This document shows positions 53,637 to 63,023 of a DNA stretch of 64,000 bases, in pieces. The stretch lies in NCBI RefSeq assembly GCF_000143685.1, contig NC_014328.1, positions 3,906,001-3,970,000 on the forward strand, given 5' to 3'. This DNA comes from Clostridium ljungdahlii DSM 13528 (GTDB lineage Bacteria > Bacillota > Clostridia > Clostridiales > Clostridiaceae). The translations under genes were made by a program, and so were the position numbers. The notes beneath the pieces are model-generated. The model was not told where the DNA came from and made no database searches. It saw nothing but the letters and a program-made list of their open reading frames with translations. Position 1 is the first letter of the stretch. Every line of letters begins with the position of its first letter.

Positions 53637-55532
53637 TTAATAAAACAACTCTTTATTAGGTAATTGCAGTAATACAATAATTCTTTTATTTTCTTCATAT
53701 TGTACATATACCTGAGATTTTATTGTAAAACTACTAACATATTTATCAAACCATATAGAAATGTCCTCCTCTCTCTTTGATGAAAAATAGTTATTTCCAT
53801 ATTCCTTAATATCATTCACAATTTTATATGCAATGGTATCATTATCCAACTTGTCTTTTAAATCCGCATTTATAAACTCATTAATATAATCATTATTACA
53901 GTGAAAATACTTCATTTGGTAATTTTCATAAACCACTGAAATATACCTATCAAGTGATAAATCAATGCAACGACATATCGTAGCTTCAATAGAAGTATGA
54001 AAATAGTTTGCAATATTTGATATTAACTTAAAATCCAAATCAAAATTTTTAATTTGTTGTTTTACATATACTTCTGGTAAAAGTAGTTCACTTGCAAATT
54101 TATCACACTCTTTTTCTCCTTTATCATAGAAAAAAGATAAATATAGTGGATCACTGATAGTGCCTTCAGTATTCACCACAGCATGAACTAAATGCCCTAA
54201 TTCATGTGCTATAGTAAAATTCAATCTACCTTCTGTTAAATGTCCATTTATTACTATTGCTGCTTTTCTTAAATACGGAAATCTAAGTAAACAGCCAGTA
54301 AATTCTGATTTTAAAAAATCTTTAAAGTATAACTGTATCCCAAACTTTTTGATAGCAAATTCTAAATTATCATTATTTGTATTAAGTTTCAAAAATTCTC
54401 TCATATCAGCCGCATTATATGTTAGATTGGCTTTAAGCTTTTCACTATATTGTCTATTTGAATTTTTTACTGCTCGGTAAATATTATTTATTAATAATAA
54501 ATCATCATAATCAAGCATCACATCTTTTCTTGCAGCTACATTTTCTAATTTAACAAATCGTTTTTCCTTTTTTAATATTTTTATTAAATGAATCATATTT
54601 TCATCATATATAGAAGTTCTATTCTTTAATTCGTTTTTGAAAACACCAGCAACTTCAATATAATCAGCAAGCTCACATATTTCCGTTGATAGATCATTAA
54701 CATAATCATCATTAACAGTAGTTGCAGATTTTTCAGCATATTGTACAAAATTTTTAAATAAAGATAACATATCAATTAACAAGTCTTTTGCTTCATATAT
54801 TGATAATATTAACTCTATTACTTCCTTCTTATAACCAAATTCTTTATTGCAAATTAAGACTTTATAAAAGAACTTATTTATCTCTTCTTTCTTATTACCA
54901 TTACGATAATAATCCCTAATAGTTGCTGCTATTTGGGGAATATATTGCGCATACTGTTCAAAAAATGGTATAAAAAATGCTACAACCTTATTATCCCATT
55001 TATTACACAATGAAAAAATCATTTTTTCAAAAGTAACCATGAACTCGTCAACTTTGCATATTCTTTCAACAGATGGTAATAAATCTTTGTATTTGTCCTT
55101 ACTTTCTTGAATAGCCTTAATAAGTTTAGTTTTATATTGGGTAAAATTCATCAGATATCCGAATAACTCGTAGTGAATTGCTAATTCACTTGAACTTAAA
55201 AACACCTTATATAGGCATTCTCTAATTTCATTAATGTACTTGTCATTAATAAAACTATATGCTTCAATTTCAAGCAGTAAATCAATCATTCCAAGAATCG
55301 TACTTGTATCATTATCTTCAAGGAGGATAGCTTTAAAACATTTCCAAAAGTATACCTCTTTCTTATTTTTTCTTACCTTTTCATAAGCGGATACAAATAA
55401 TTTTAATGTTTCATCCGATGTAGACTGATCCCATGCTGCAAGTGCAACTTTTTTTAAATTATTTTTAGCTATACTTTCATCTTTTCCTAAGTTAAATAAT
55501 AAACTTTTTATAATACTACCTATATTTTCCAT
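53637..55532 (-). CDS. ImmA/IrrE-type metallopeptidase with large helical N-terminus
   Basis: 631 aa. The zinc motif HELGH lies in FTIAHELGHLVHAV at about residue 440, with a downstream ECDKFASELLLPEVYVK segment supplying the third ligand, as in ImmA/IrrE peptidases. The first about 350 residues are repetitive alpha-helices without recognised domain. ImmA cleaves phage or ICE repressors and relatives act in toxin-antitoxin and defence systems. No Xre regulator is adjacent. The ATG has AGGAGGTG upstream. Confidence 0.75.
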   Translation of the reverse strand: MENIGSIIKSLLFNLGKDESIAKNNLKKVALAAWDQSTSDETLKLFVSAYEKVRKNKKEVYFWKCFKAILLEDNDTSTILGMIDLLLEIEAYSFINDKYINEIRECLYKVFLSSSELAIHYELFGYLMNFTQYKTKLIKAIQESKDKYKDLLPSVERICKVDEFMVTFEKMIFSLCNKWDNKVVAFFIPFFEQYAQYIPQIAATIRDYYRNGNKKEEINKFFYKVLICNKEFGYKKEVIELILSIYEAKDLLIDMLSLFKNFVQYAEKSATTVNDDYVNDLSTEICELADYIEVAGVFKNELKNRTSIYDENMIHLIKILKKEKRFVKLENVAARKDVMLDYDDLLLINNIYRAVKNSNRQYSEKLKANLTYNAADMREFLKLNTNNDNLEFAIKKFGIQLYFKDFLKSEFTGCLLRFPYLRKAAIVINGHLTEGRLNFTIAHELGHLVHAVVNTEGTISDPLYLSFFYDKGEKECDKFASELLLPEVYVKQQIKNFDLDFKLISNIANYFHTSIEATICRCIDLSLDRYISVVYENYQMKYFHCNNDYINEFINADLKDKLDNDTIAYKIVNDIKEYGNNYFSSKREEDISIWFDKYVSSFTIKSQVYVQYEENKRIIVLLQLPNKELFY

Positions 55533-55599
55533 TATGGAATCACCTCCTACTTTTAGTAATTTAATAAAATATATTATAAGACTATTTCACTTATTACTA

Positions 55600-56169
55600 T
55601 TATAAAACCGTCCACTCACCATGCTTATACTGTTCAATACACTTAAACTCAGCAACTTTTCTATCTTTATTATTTAAAAGTATAAGTGTATCTTTTTTAT
55701 ACCATTTAGTTTCTTTACTTTTCACAACACCGCCAGTATGTTTTATCTTTTTTAAGTCCATATATGAAATTATCTTAAACTTTATTCTGTAATCTCTATT
55801 ACTTACTTGTTGGCCATGAGCATATTTTACATATTTTGATGCCATTTTTAAATTATCATGTATAGACAAATACACTCCATCTCCATAATGTGGATCTTTA
55901 TACTTAAAGGTATCAGTAATAGTTTGATTTATACACTTACTACAATACTCTCTTGGTTTTCCTGCTGCATTACAATTATTTTTTATTACTAGTAAATCTT
56001 TTTTGTCAAAATAATAATAAATATATTTTATATCACTTAGATCTAAGCTCTGCTTTAATTTTGCAGCTTTATCCATACAAGAGTCTTGTACTATCCCTGT
56101 AAATTTTAGTTTATCCTGATTATACACTGGATATTTATTCCCACATTTGCCACATATAAAGCTACTCAT
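55600..56169 (-). CDS. Zinc-ribbon protein with possible ADP-ribosyltransferase-like segment
   Basis: 189 aa. N-terminal CGKCG and, near residue 75, CSKC suggest a zinc site. The segment YGDGVYLSIHDNLKMASKY (about residues 94-112) resembles the GxGVYL...A..Y signature of small ADP-ribosyltransferase domains; this is a weak similarity. Same strand as the peptidase gene and 67 nt upstream of it, so likely one transcript. Function otherwise unknown. Confidence 0.5.
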   Translation of the reverse strand: MSSFICGKCGNKYPVYNQDKLKFTGIVQDSCMDKAAKLKQSLDLSDIKYIYYYFDKKDLLVIKNNCNAAGKPREYCSKCINQTITDTFKYKDPHYGDGVYLSIHDNLKMASKYVKYAHGQQVSNRDYRIKFKIISYMDLKKIKHTGGVVKSKETKWYKKDTLILLNNKDRKVAEFKCIEQYKHGEWTVL

Positions 56170-56578
56170 AGCAATCCCCCTTATATAATATGCTATTCAT
56201 GCTATTAAACTAAATACCGTATTCGATATTTTTTTCATATCACTCCTATAATATAAAATTTATTTCTATATTTTATATTTCTACAAAAGAAAATATTATC
56301 CTTTAACTTTCGCTCGCTATTATATTACTTATTTCTACCCTAAAATGATTCTAACCTATTTTATAATTCTACGTTTTATTAAATTTCATTAAATCAAAAA
56401 CTCAAATCAATAAAAAAAGACTCGCATTTTACGAATTTCCTATTCTTGAGCTAACTTTAGGTATAGTAATTTTGACCATACCTGACTCCCATATGTAATT
56501 TATAACCTCTTTTCTTCTCCTATAAGCGGTACTCCTAGCCCCTCCATACATTTCATTGGCTATCCAGTTTACTATTTG

Positions 56579-57499
56579 TTATAAGTAATTCTTAACCACT
56601 ACATCAAGGCGTGAATGTCCAAGGTTTTCAGAAGTAATTCCGAGAGCCTTTTTATTATATCTACGCCCGGATCCATCTCTGCAGATATAGTCAAGCTTTT
56701 TTTCTTTTAATCCCTGAAGTACCTCCATGTATTTATGCTGTGCAAAATACCTCCTGCAGCTGTGTACATCCAGCGCATGATGTATTTTTTCAAACACAGT
56801 GGCTTGTCCTGCTTTTTCTGCCTTTTCCTTGGCTTTAAGAATAATATTATATGTACCACGTAAAGGATGTATAAACCTGCCACGGCCATTCTTAGTCATA
56901 ACGCGGTATTCCTTCTTAGATTTAAAATCTAGTATTACATTTTCCTCTTCATCCTTTATGATCTGCTCTGGTTTAATTTTAGCTACTTCACTTCTTCTAA
57001 GTCCCGTAGCGTTGCAAAACTCTTTTACCTCTTTATTGTTTTTTTCAGAGAAGTGCTTATCATATTCCACATCATGTCTACTACGTTTTATTCTTAATCT
57101 ATCACCTCTTTTGCTTGGCAATTTAATTTCAAAACTGTACGTATGACATCCGAAAATTTTTGCTAAAGATGCAGCCTTAAGGCGGGTAGTATACCCACTT
57201 TCCCCTTTGTCCATACTCTCCTTTAGCCATTCTCCCACATGATCCCGAGGAATATTATCAAGTATCTTATATTCCTTTTCAGGATGCTTTTCACGCTCCC
57301 AAGTAGCAAAATTTAATGCATGTTTTTTATAGTTATCACATGTTGACTTGCTGTAAATACCTGGTGCACGGAGTGAATTTTGCTTTACTTCAAGGAATAA
57401 ATCTGCCTCTTTTTGTTTCTGTTTGGCCTTATGCCTAGATTGACCAAAACACTTGAGACTATCAATGCGCTTAAGAATTTGGAATTTTAAACTTGCCAT
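56579..57499 (-). CDS. Tyrosine recombinase of the phage integrase superfamily
   Basis: 306 aa. N-terminal helical core-binding domain (TCDNYKKHALNFATWE), then the catalytic domain: Arg in CNATGLRRSEVAKI, H-x-x-R in VHSCRRYFAQ, His in LGHSR and the C-terminal Tyr in KNYL. AGGAGG precedes the ATG. The protein ends directly after the nucleophile Tyr, so the tail is very short. Probably the recombinase of a resident element; its target may be the palindromes at 57825-57869. Confidence 0.8.
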   Translation of the reverse strand: MASLKFQILKRIDSLKCFGQSRHKAKQKQKEADLFLEVKQNSLRAPGIYSKSTCDNYKKHALNFATWEREKHPEKEYKILDNIPRDHVGEWLKESMDKGESGYTTRLKAASLAKIFGCHTYSFEIKLPSKRGDRLRIKRSRHDVEYDKHFSEKNNKEVKEFCNATGLRRSEVAKIKPEQIIKDEEENVILDFKSKKEYRVMTKNGRGRFIHPLRGTYNIILKAKEKAEKAGQATVFEKIHHALDVHSCRRYFAQHKYMEVLQGLKEKKLDYICRDGSGRRYNKKALGITSENLGHSRLDVVVKNYL

Positions 57500-57824
57500 T
57501 ATATCAACCTCCTGGATACAAAAATAATGCTTGTAGAGATCAAACCCCTTTACCCTCGTTATGCATTTTTAACATAAGGAGTCGCAGTATATATGGATAT
57601 CTTTCTCAAGGACATCCACCTGCAATTAAATCTTTGACTTAGGTTACTGGTATAGATCTGTTTCTAGCTTTCGCTGTATGTGCCTAAGTACGAGCATACC
57701 TTATCATGTGTTCAAATTTATTTATATGTGTAAACAGTGAATAAAAAAGTCTTGCATTAAGCATATATGCAAACCCACCCCTTCACTGGAATTCTGTTTT
57801 AAAAATCTTTACCACAGTGTTACT

Positions 57825-57869
57825 GCGGTTTACTCCCTCATTTTGCGTGCGGGAGTAAACCGCATGCGG
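57825..57869. repeat. Overlapping GC-rich palindromes
   Basis: GCGGTTTACTCCC (57825-57837) and GGGAGTAAACCGC (57851-57863) form a perfect 13 bp stem. CCGCATGCGG (57860-57869) is a second palindrome sharing the last arm. It is far more GC-rich than its surroundings and lies 330 bp upstream of the recombinase gene in the otherwise empty 57500-58259 gap. Confidence 0.6.
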
Positions 57870-58259
57870 ATTTGATTTTCCCCTTAAGTAATGTACTAGA
57901 ATTTAATTGTTTAAATAACTCGCCTAGAATCTAAAACAAAGGGACGGCTCCAAACGTCAATTAAACAACCAATCCTAACTATCTTTTATTCTTATGAAAT
58001 TCAATTTATTTGCTCTATTAAAAATTGCTTAAATATATTTTTCATGTTAGTTAAATAAACCAATTTATTTTATGTTGCCTCTTCCATAAGACATAATATT
58101 TTCTTATTCATATCTATTATGTGTATTTTCGAATACTTTTTTATTATTTTTTAATAAAAAAAGCCACTAAAAAGTAGCTTAAAATATAAAATTTATTTAT
58201 AAAACTTCCATACCATATTTCTACACCACAACTAAATTAGAATAACCATTTACTTTGCT

Positions 58260-59348
58260 TTAGCAATCACTTTTCATATATTTCATGTATTCATCTCTTA
58301 ATTCATACAGTGCCTTTATATCCCACATATCAGCTATACCAAAGTATTCTAATGCTTTATCAAATGAAGTTACTTTGTAGCCTTTATCTCTTAGCTCTTT
58401 AATGTATGTATAAAACATAGATTTATCATCAAATATTATCGCAAATTTAGCTGTCTTGGCTGCAGTTTTAAAATATCTTCCACCATGTTCTTTACATATT
58501 TCAGATATTTTGTCTTCGATTTTATGAAATTGCTTTAAAGTACCATCTCTTCTCTCATAACCAAGTTTATAGGCTATAAAACATTTATATATGTCTTCAT
58601 CTATAGGATCATATTTAAATGACGTTTCAAGATTAATTTTATTTTTTTGCTTTCTTAATTTATCATAATCTTTTTTTATTGGATAGCCTTCTCTACAATA
58701 TTTTAAATAAATTTCTGCTGCAACTTTAGCATCATCTATTGCTCTGTGACTATTTAAATCTATTTTTAAATAATCTTTAATAGTTTGTAGCCTATGATTA
58801 TCTATATTCTCAAACATTTTTCTACTTATACTCAGTGTATCAATAACAGAATTACCTCTATATTTATTGTCTGACATATTTTCATCTAGAAAATCAATAT
58901 CAAATCTTGCGTTATGAACCACTATTGGTAAGTTACCCATAAAATCTATAAGCTTAGGAATTACTTCATTTATAGAAGGGCTATCCTTAACCATACTATC
59001 CTCAATACCGTTTATTTTTGTAATTTTTTCTGGTATATGTATATGTGGATTTATCAAAAAATGAAATTTATCTGTTTCTTTCTCATCCTTATATTTTACA
59101 GCACCAATTTCAACTATTTTATCATTTCTATAATCAAGTCCAGTTGTTTCAAAATCTAGTGCCACAAATTCTTTAAAAATATCATCAGTAAATTCTAAGT
59201 TTCCAAGTCGTGCTATTTTTTCTCTTAATCTACTATCCTTGCTTTTATTTAATATTGGTTCACTTGTCATTGCAGACTTATTGTTTGAACTTTTATGTAT
59301 ATTATAGAAAATAACAAGCACTATAATAATTATTACAAAAATTGTCAT
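58260..59348 (-). CDS. Membrane-anchored DnaQ-type 3'-5' exonuclease
   Basis: 362 aa. An N-terminal transmembrane helix (residues 3-17) is followed by a DEDDh exonuclease (about 62-230): ALDFETTGL, HNARFDIDFL and SHRAIDDAKVAAE. A C-terminal domain (about 250-360) is not recognised. The membrane anchor is unusual for a proofreading-type exonuclease. Confidence 0.82.
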   Translation of the reverse strand: MTIFVIIIIVLVIFYNIHKSSNNKSAMTSEPILNKSKDSRLREKIARLGNLEFTDDIFKEFVALDFETTGLDYRNDKIVEIGAVKYKDEKETDKFHFLINPHIHIPEKITKINGIEDSMVKDSPSINEVIPKLIDFMGNLPIVVHNARFDIDFLDENMSDNKYRGNSVIDTLSISRKMFENIDNHRLQTIKDYLKIDLNSHRAIDDAKVAAEIYLKYCREGYPIKKDYDKLRKQKNKINLETSFKYDPIDEDIYKCFIAYKLGYERRDGTLKQFHKIEDKISEICKEHGGRYFKTAAKTAKFAIIFDDKSMFYTYIKELRDKGYKVTSFDKALEYFGIADMWDIKALYELRDEYMKYMKSDC

Positions 59349-59436
59349 AAAGTCATCTCCTTAGAAAGATAATTCTATAAAATATGATAAAATCCTCTAT
59401 TCCTTTACTATCCAAGGATATGCCTAAAACCATATC

Positions 59437-59466
59437 AAAAAGGTATCCAACCCATTGGACACCTTA
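59437..59466 (-). terminator. Rho-independent terminator
   Basis: AAGGTATCCAA/TTGGACACCTT (one mismatch) with a 4 nt loop; on the minus strand a T-run follows. It would end transcripts from the phage remnant to its right. The remainder of 59349-59830 holds no gene. Confidence 0.65.
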
Positions 59467-59830
59467 ACTTTATCTTAGTCATTGATTTTACTTGCCTTAG
59501 TATACTAAAAATCTCTATGATACTTATAGTATTTTATTTATAACTTAATTTTTTATGTTGCCATGTTTTCCCTATAGAAATGAGTTGCTCCTATCATCCA
59601 CCTTGTAAAATATTTAGCACTTTGAGTAAATTTTTCCAAACACAGGTCGTAAAAATTTTGTTCATCTATCTATGTATTTTCAAAATCAATTTTGTCTCCC
59701 TTGGTAAGTTATCTTGAAAGTTTACATGCCTCTTGTCAAAGCGTAATATCAAAACTTTCACACAGTTTAACAATAAAATACTTCTGTTTTAAAATATATT
59801 TTCATTTACCATAATAATCAATATTCTTAG

Positions 59831-60054
59831 CTAAAGTCCACCTTGGCATTTTATAGTATCCATTTTTTCGCCAAACAAGTCTCCAAAATACTGTCTTAAA
59901 ACTTTATATACTTCCTGTGTTACAGTCTTTTGATTTTTAGATTCATATACATGTATATTTAACCGGATTTATCTTGAATTTTTATTAGTGTATTTCTGTT
60001 ATATGTTTTTTTATTCATAGATAATAATTCTTTAGATAACTCGTTATTTGGCAT
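59831..60054 (-). pseudogene. Frameshifted small phage-type gene
   Basis: Begins at ATG 60054 (MPNNELSKELLSMNKK) and stops early at SGQ-like position near 59961; a one-base shift restores LNIHVYESKNQKTVTQEV and VLRQYFGDLFGEKMD to a stop at 59831. A single lost base explains it. Family unknown. Confidence 0.5.
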
Positions 60055-60103
60055 AACTTATTCCACCGTGCATCTAAACTAATTTAAATCCTTTTTTTAC
60101 CTA

Positions 60104-60370
60104 TCAATTATTTATCTTTGGCCTATATCCATATCTATCTATAAGCTTGTTTACGTCCTCGTTTTTCCTCAAGCTGTATGAATATCTTGCTGCTTCTATA
60201 TAAGTGCATCCATAAGCCTTTTGATATGCTTTAGTTGCATTTAAGCATCTACTATAATAAAAGCAAAATAATCTTTGTTTATCAGTAAGTTTTAATCCGT
60301 CGCTCATATCTTTTATTTCTTCAATATTTGGTTCTTCTATATCCTGTAATGCATCCTTTTTTGTGTGCAT
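60104..60370 (-). CDS. Truncated terminase small subunit-like protein
   Basis: 88 aa. LTDKQRLFCFYYSRCLNATKAYQKAYGC is the N-terminal helix-turn-helix signature of phage terminase small subunits (usually 150-250 aa), so the C-terminal half is missing. No large terminase gene is present. Probably a prophage relic. Confidence 0.6.
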   Translation of the reverse strand: MHTKKDALQDIEEPNIEEIKDMSDGLKLTDKQRLFCFYYSRCLNATKAYQKAYGCTYIEAARYSYSLRKNEDVNKLIDRYGYRPKINN

Positions 60371-60975
60371 ACTTTTTCTTTTTTTGTATGCGTACTTTTT
60401 TGTTTTGTGTGCATACCTTTTTTACATGTCAATAACTGTACACTTAGTAGCTACTTTTAATTTAAGTTTAGTCACAACCTCCCTTAAAATTCTTAATAAA
60501 TTCTTGATATTCTATCTGCATTTTAGGTATTGAACACTACGAGAATATTATATTCAATCATTTGATAATAATGTTCAAAAAAACTTTACTTCTGAATGCA
60601 ACCAAATGCAACTATTTAAACTTCTTTTGGTTGCACTAAATGGTTGCATATAAAAACTAAAAATATGTGTATACTTTTAGTTTTTATATGCATGCTTTTT
60701 TGCTGTATAAAGATTTGTAGTATCCATATACTATTACTTACCAACATTGCTTTAATTATATTAATATTCTATTTATTACCAGTGTAATTCAATTTTATCT
60801 AATATTTTCTTAGGATTACTTCAGTTATATACTCCTTATTTTACCTTAGTGACTCCAGTTTATATATCCCGCACTTTCCCACAACCACTTCAATTTATGT
60901 AAGCTTGCAATATGTAACACAAAACTCGTACACCGGAGCACTCACCAAAATTGGGAAATGTAAACACAGTATGCT

Positions 60976-61416
60976 TTACGATTTCTTACTTATACTTCGC
61001 TCTTCAAATACACCCGTGTATTCAGCATACCCACATTGCCCTTTCTTTTCTTTTTGCCTGAAATACTTCCACCGCTCTTTTAAAGCTACATCTTTAAGTT
61101 CTAATATGTCTCCATACCACTCCGCTATTTGTTCTAAAGTACATGGATTATTCCTTATATTCTAAATGTATGTAGCTACTACATTTTCTAATTTACTTTC
61201 CATTATTGTATAAAAGTAATGTGGTATATCCTCTAATAATTTATTGAGGTTCTCACTATATTTATTAAATAGAAGCGGATTCATATTAATAATTTCCTTT
61301 ATTTTAATTCATCCCTTTATATTTACAAAGAATTGACTGGATCTATAGTTTAAATCTTTAACGGCGGCAAAGGCTTTTAATTAATCATAATTATGCCTTT
61401 TATATCTTTCTACCAT
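60976..61416 (-). pseudogene. Decayed paralogue of the 61650 gene
   Basis: Two pieces. 61309-61416 reads MVERYKRHN then, past a stop, LKAFAAVKDLNYRSSQFFV, matching the neighbour's N-terminus but lacking about 14 residues. 60976-61284 is an open frame with its own AAGGA site and a single in-frame TAG (61162-61164), containing CTLEQIAEWYGDILELKDVA, which matches the neighbour's second helix-turn-helix. Confidence 0.6.
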
Positions 61417-61649
61417 CTAATTATGTCCTAATAATATTGTATTCTTCAAAATTTGAACATTTAGTTAATCTAAATTTATTAGTAACGTTATAATAAAAAA
61501 CACGTTCCTTTTGTATTACTTCGGTTTTTGATAAAGTTGCATTACCTTTCAAGTAAGTATTAGAGCTATTTGTAACAAAATCTATATTATTTGCAACGTT
61601 TTAAAAGTTTAATTTTTTGTTGATAGTTTCTCTATATTTTATTTTATCG

Positions 61650-62111
61650 CTAGAGGAAATGCCCTCGCCTCTTAAGACGAACTTTTTTATAAACCATCAT
61701 TAGATACTCTTCTCTTTTATCTTTCCAATGTTCCTTTGCGGCTCTTAGCCTAACATACTGATAGTTTAATCCATACCATTTAGCAATATCTTTTAACTTA
61801 CAAGGTTTTGACCTGGTATCACATTTATAAGTTAATTCAGCGTTTATCCATGTAGCACTTCCATAGTCAAAGAAGTAAGGTGGTTTTCCACTCATGTATT
61901 CATTAATATATAATTCTATCCCTTCAGTCAACAGTTTATTAAATTTCATATATTTCTTAACTGAATTCCAGCCCTTGCAATGCACCCAGAATTGACTAGA
62001 TTTATAATTTAAGCCTTTAGCAGCAGCAAAGGCTTTTAATGAATCATAATGCCCTATTATATATTCTTTTTTTAGCTCATGCCAATTATGGCGTTTATAT
62101 TTCTCAATCAT
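61650..62111 (-). CDS. Phage-type DNA-binding protein, terminase-small-subunit-like
   Basis: 153 aa with two helix-turn-helix-like segments, residues 15-45 (HYDSLKAFAAAKGLNYKSSQ) and 105-130 (KLKDIAKWYGLNYQYVRLRA), and basic ends. The pattern is like phage terminase small subunits and related repressor-like proteins. A decayed paralogue lies immediately downstream. Function inferred from fold only. Confidence 0.5.
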   Translation of the reverse strand: MIEKYKRHNWHELKKEYIIGHYDSLKAFAAAKGLNYKSSQFWVHCKGWNSVKKYMKFNKLLTEGIELYINEYMSGKPPYFFDYGSATWINAELTYKCDTRSKPCKLKDIAKWYGLNYQYVRLRAAKEHWKDKREEYLMMVYKKVRLKRRGHFL

Positions 62112-62254
62112 GACACTTCACTCCTAAAATTGTAACTGCATAAAAGCTATTAACAAAATCATCTTTTCTACACTTAAAAATTTATATATTGGACCTTAAT
62201 CTATACTATATACAGCTCTATCATTGCCTAAAGATTAATTAAATCGGACTTATA

Positions 62255-62923
62255 TTAATATATTTTCATAAATTCCGCTTTTTTCATAACTTGAATTTTT
62301 CCATTATAATAAACACGCCTTGGGAATTTGATAAAATCTATATTAATTACTGATTCTGCATAGCACCTACATCCATCACATTCACCTGCATTATATTCTC
62401 CTATAAAGGGTTCTCCAATTAATTTTTCTGGTGAAGGTGGTTCGTTAAAATTAACAACTATTCCTTCCATGTTTTTATGAGATTTTCGAGTTTTACTATC
62501 CATACATGAGCGCCAAATATACCAATTAAGTCCTAAATCTTGGCTTCTATTTTGATTGAAACTTGCTGAACATATGCTACATATTGTAAATGTAATTTTC
62601 TGCATATCTTTGTTTGATATATCGAAAAATTTATTTTGTATATCTTCACATATGCTTTCTGGTCGCCTACCTTTAAAATGTTCATTTATTACATGATATA
62701 CGATATTTTGGGGAATATTCTCTGGGAAAAACTTCATTACCATATAATTATTTTTTACTTTTTTATATATCTTTTCATATAAAGAATAATCTAATTCTTT
62801 TTTTATTTCTTTATACATTTCATTTCCTTTAGTAGCTTTTGCAGATGCTTCTCTCCATGTCTTTGGCTCAGGATTTGTTCTTGATGTATTTCTATTACCA
62901 AATATCTTTTTAAATATACCCAT
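62255..62923 (-). CDS. Phage head-morphogenesis protein fragment (SPP1 gp7/Mu F-like)
   Basis: 222 aa. The C-terminal half has WRSCMDSKTRKSHKNMEG, then PPSPEKLIGEPFIGEYN and GCRCYAE, the hallmark order of phage minor head proteins (DSRVRPEH...CRC). The N-terminal region is shorter than in full-length relatives (300-500 aa). No portal or capsid gene is nearby, so this is part of a cryptic prophage. Confidence 0.65.
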   Translation of the reverse strand: MGIFKKIFGNRNTSRTNPEPKTWREASAKATKGNEMYKEIKKELDYSLYEKIYKKVKNNYMVMKFFPENIPQNIVYHVINEHFKGRRPESICEDIQNKFFDISNKDMQKITFTICSICSASFNQNRSQDLGLNWYIWRSCMDSKTRKSHKNMEGIVVNFNEPPSPEKLIGEPFIGEYNAGECDGCRCYAESVINIDFIKFPRRVYYNGKIQVMKKAEFMKIY

Positions 62924-62993
62924 AAAATTAATCCTTCTTTCATTTTTATAAGTATATTCTCTAAAACATTTAACATATCCTGCAAAATAAAAA

Positions 62994-63016
62994 AGCCCTA
63001 GAAACTTTCTAAGGCT
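62994..63016 (-). terminator. Terminator of the edge CWB2 gene
   Basis: AGCC/GGCT outer and TAGAAA/TTTCTA inner pairs, followed on the minus strand by a T-run, just after the stop at 63024. Confidence 0.65.
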
Positions 63017-63023
63017 AAATGTA

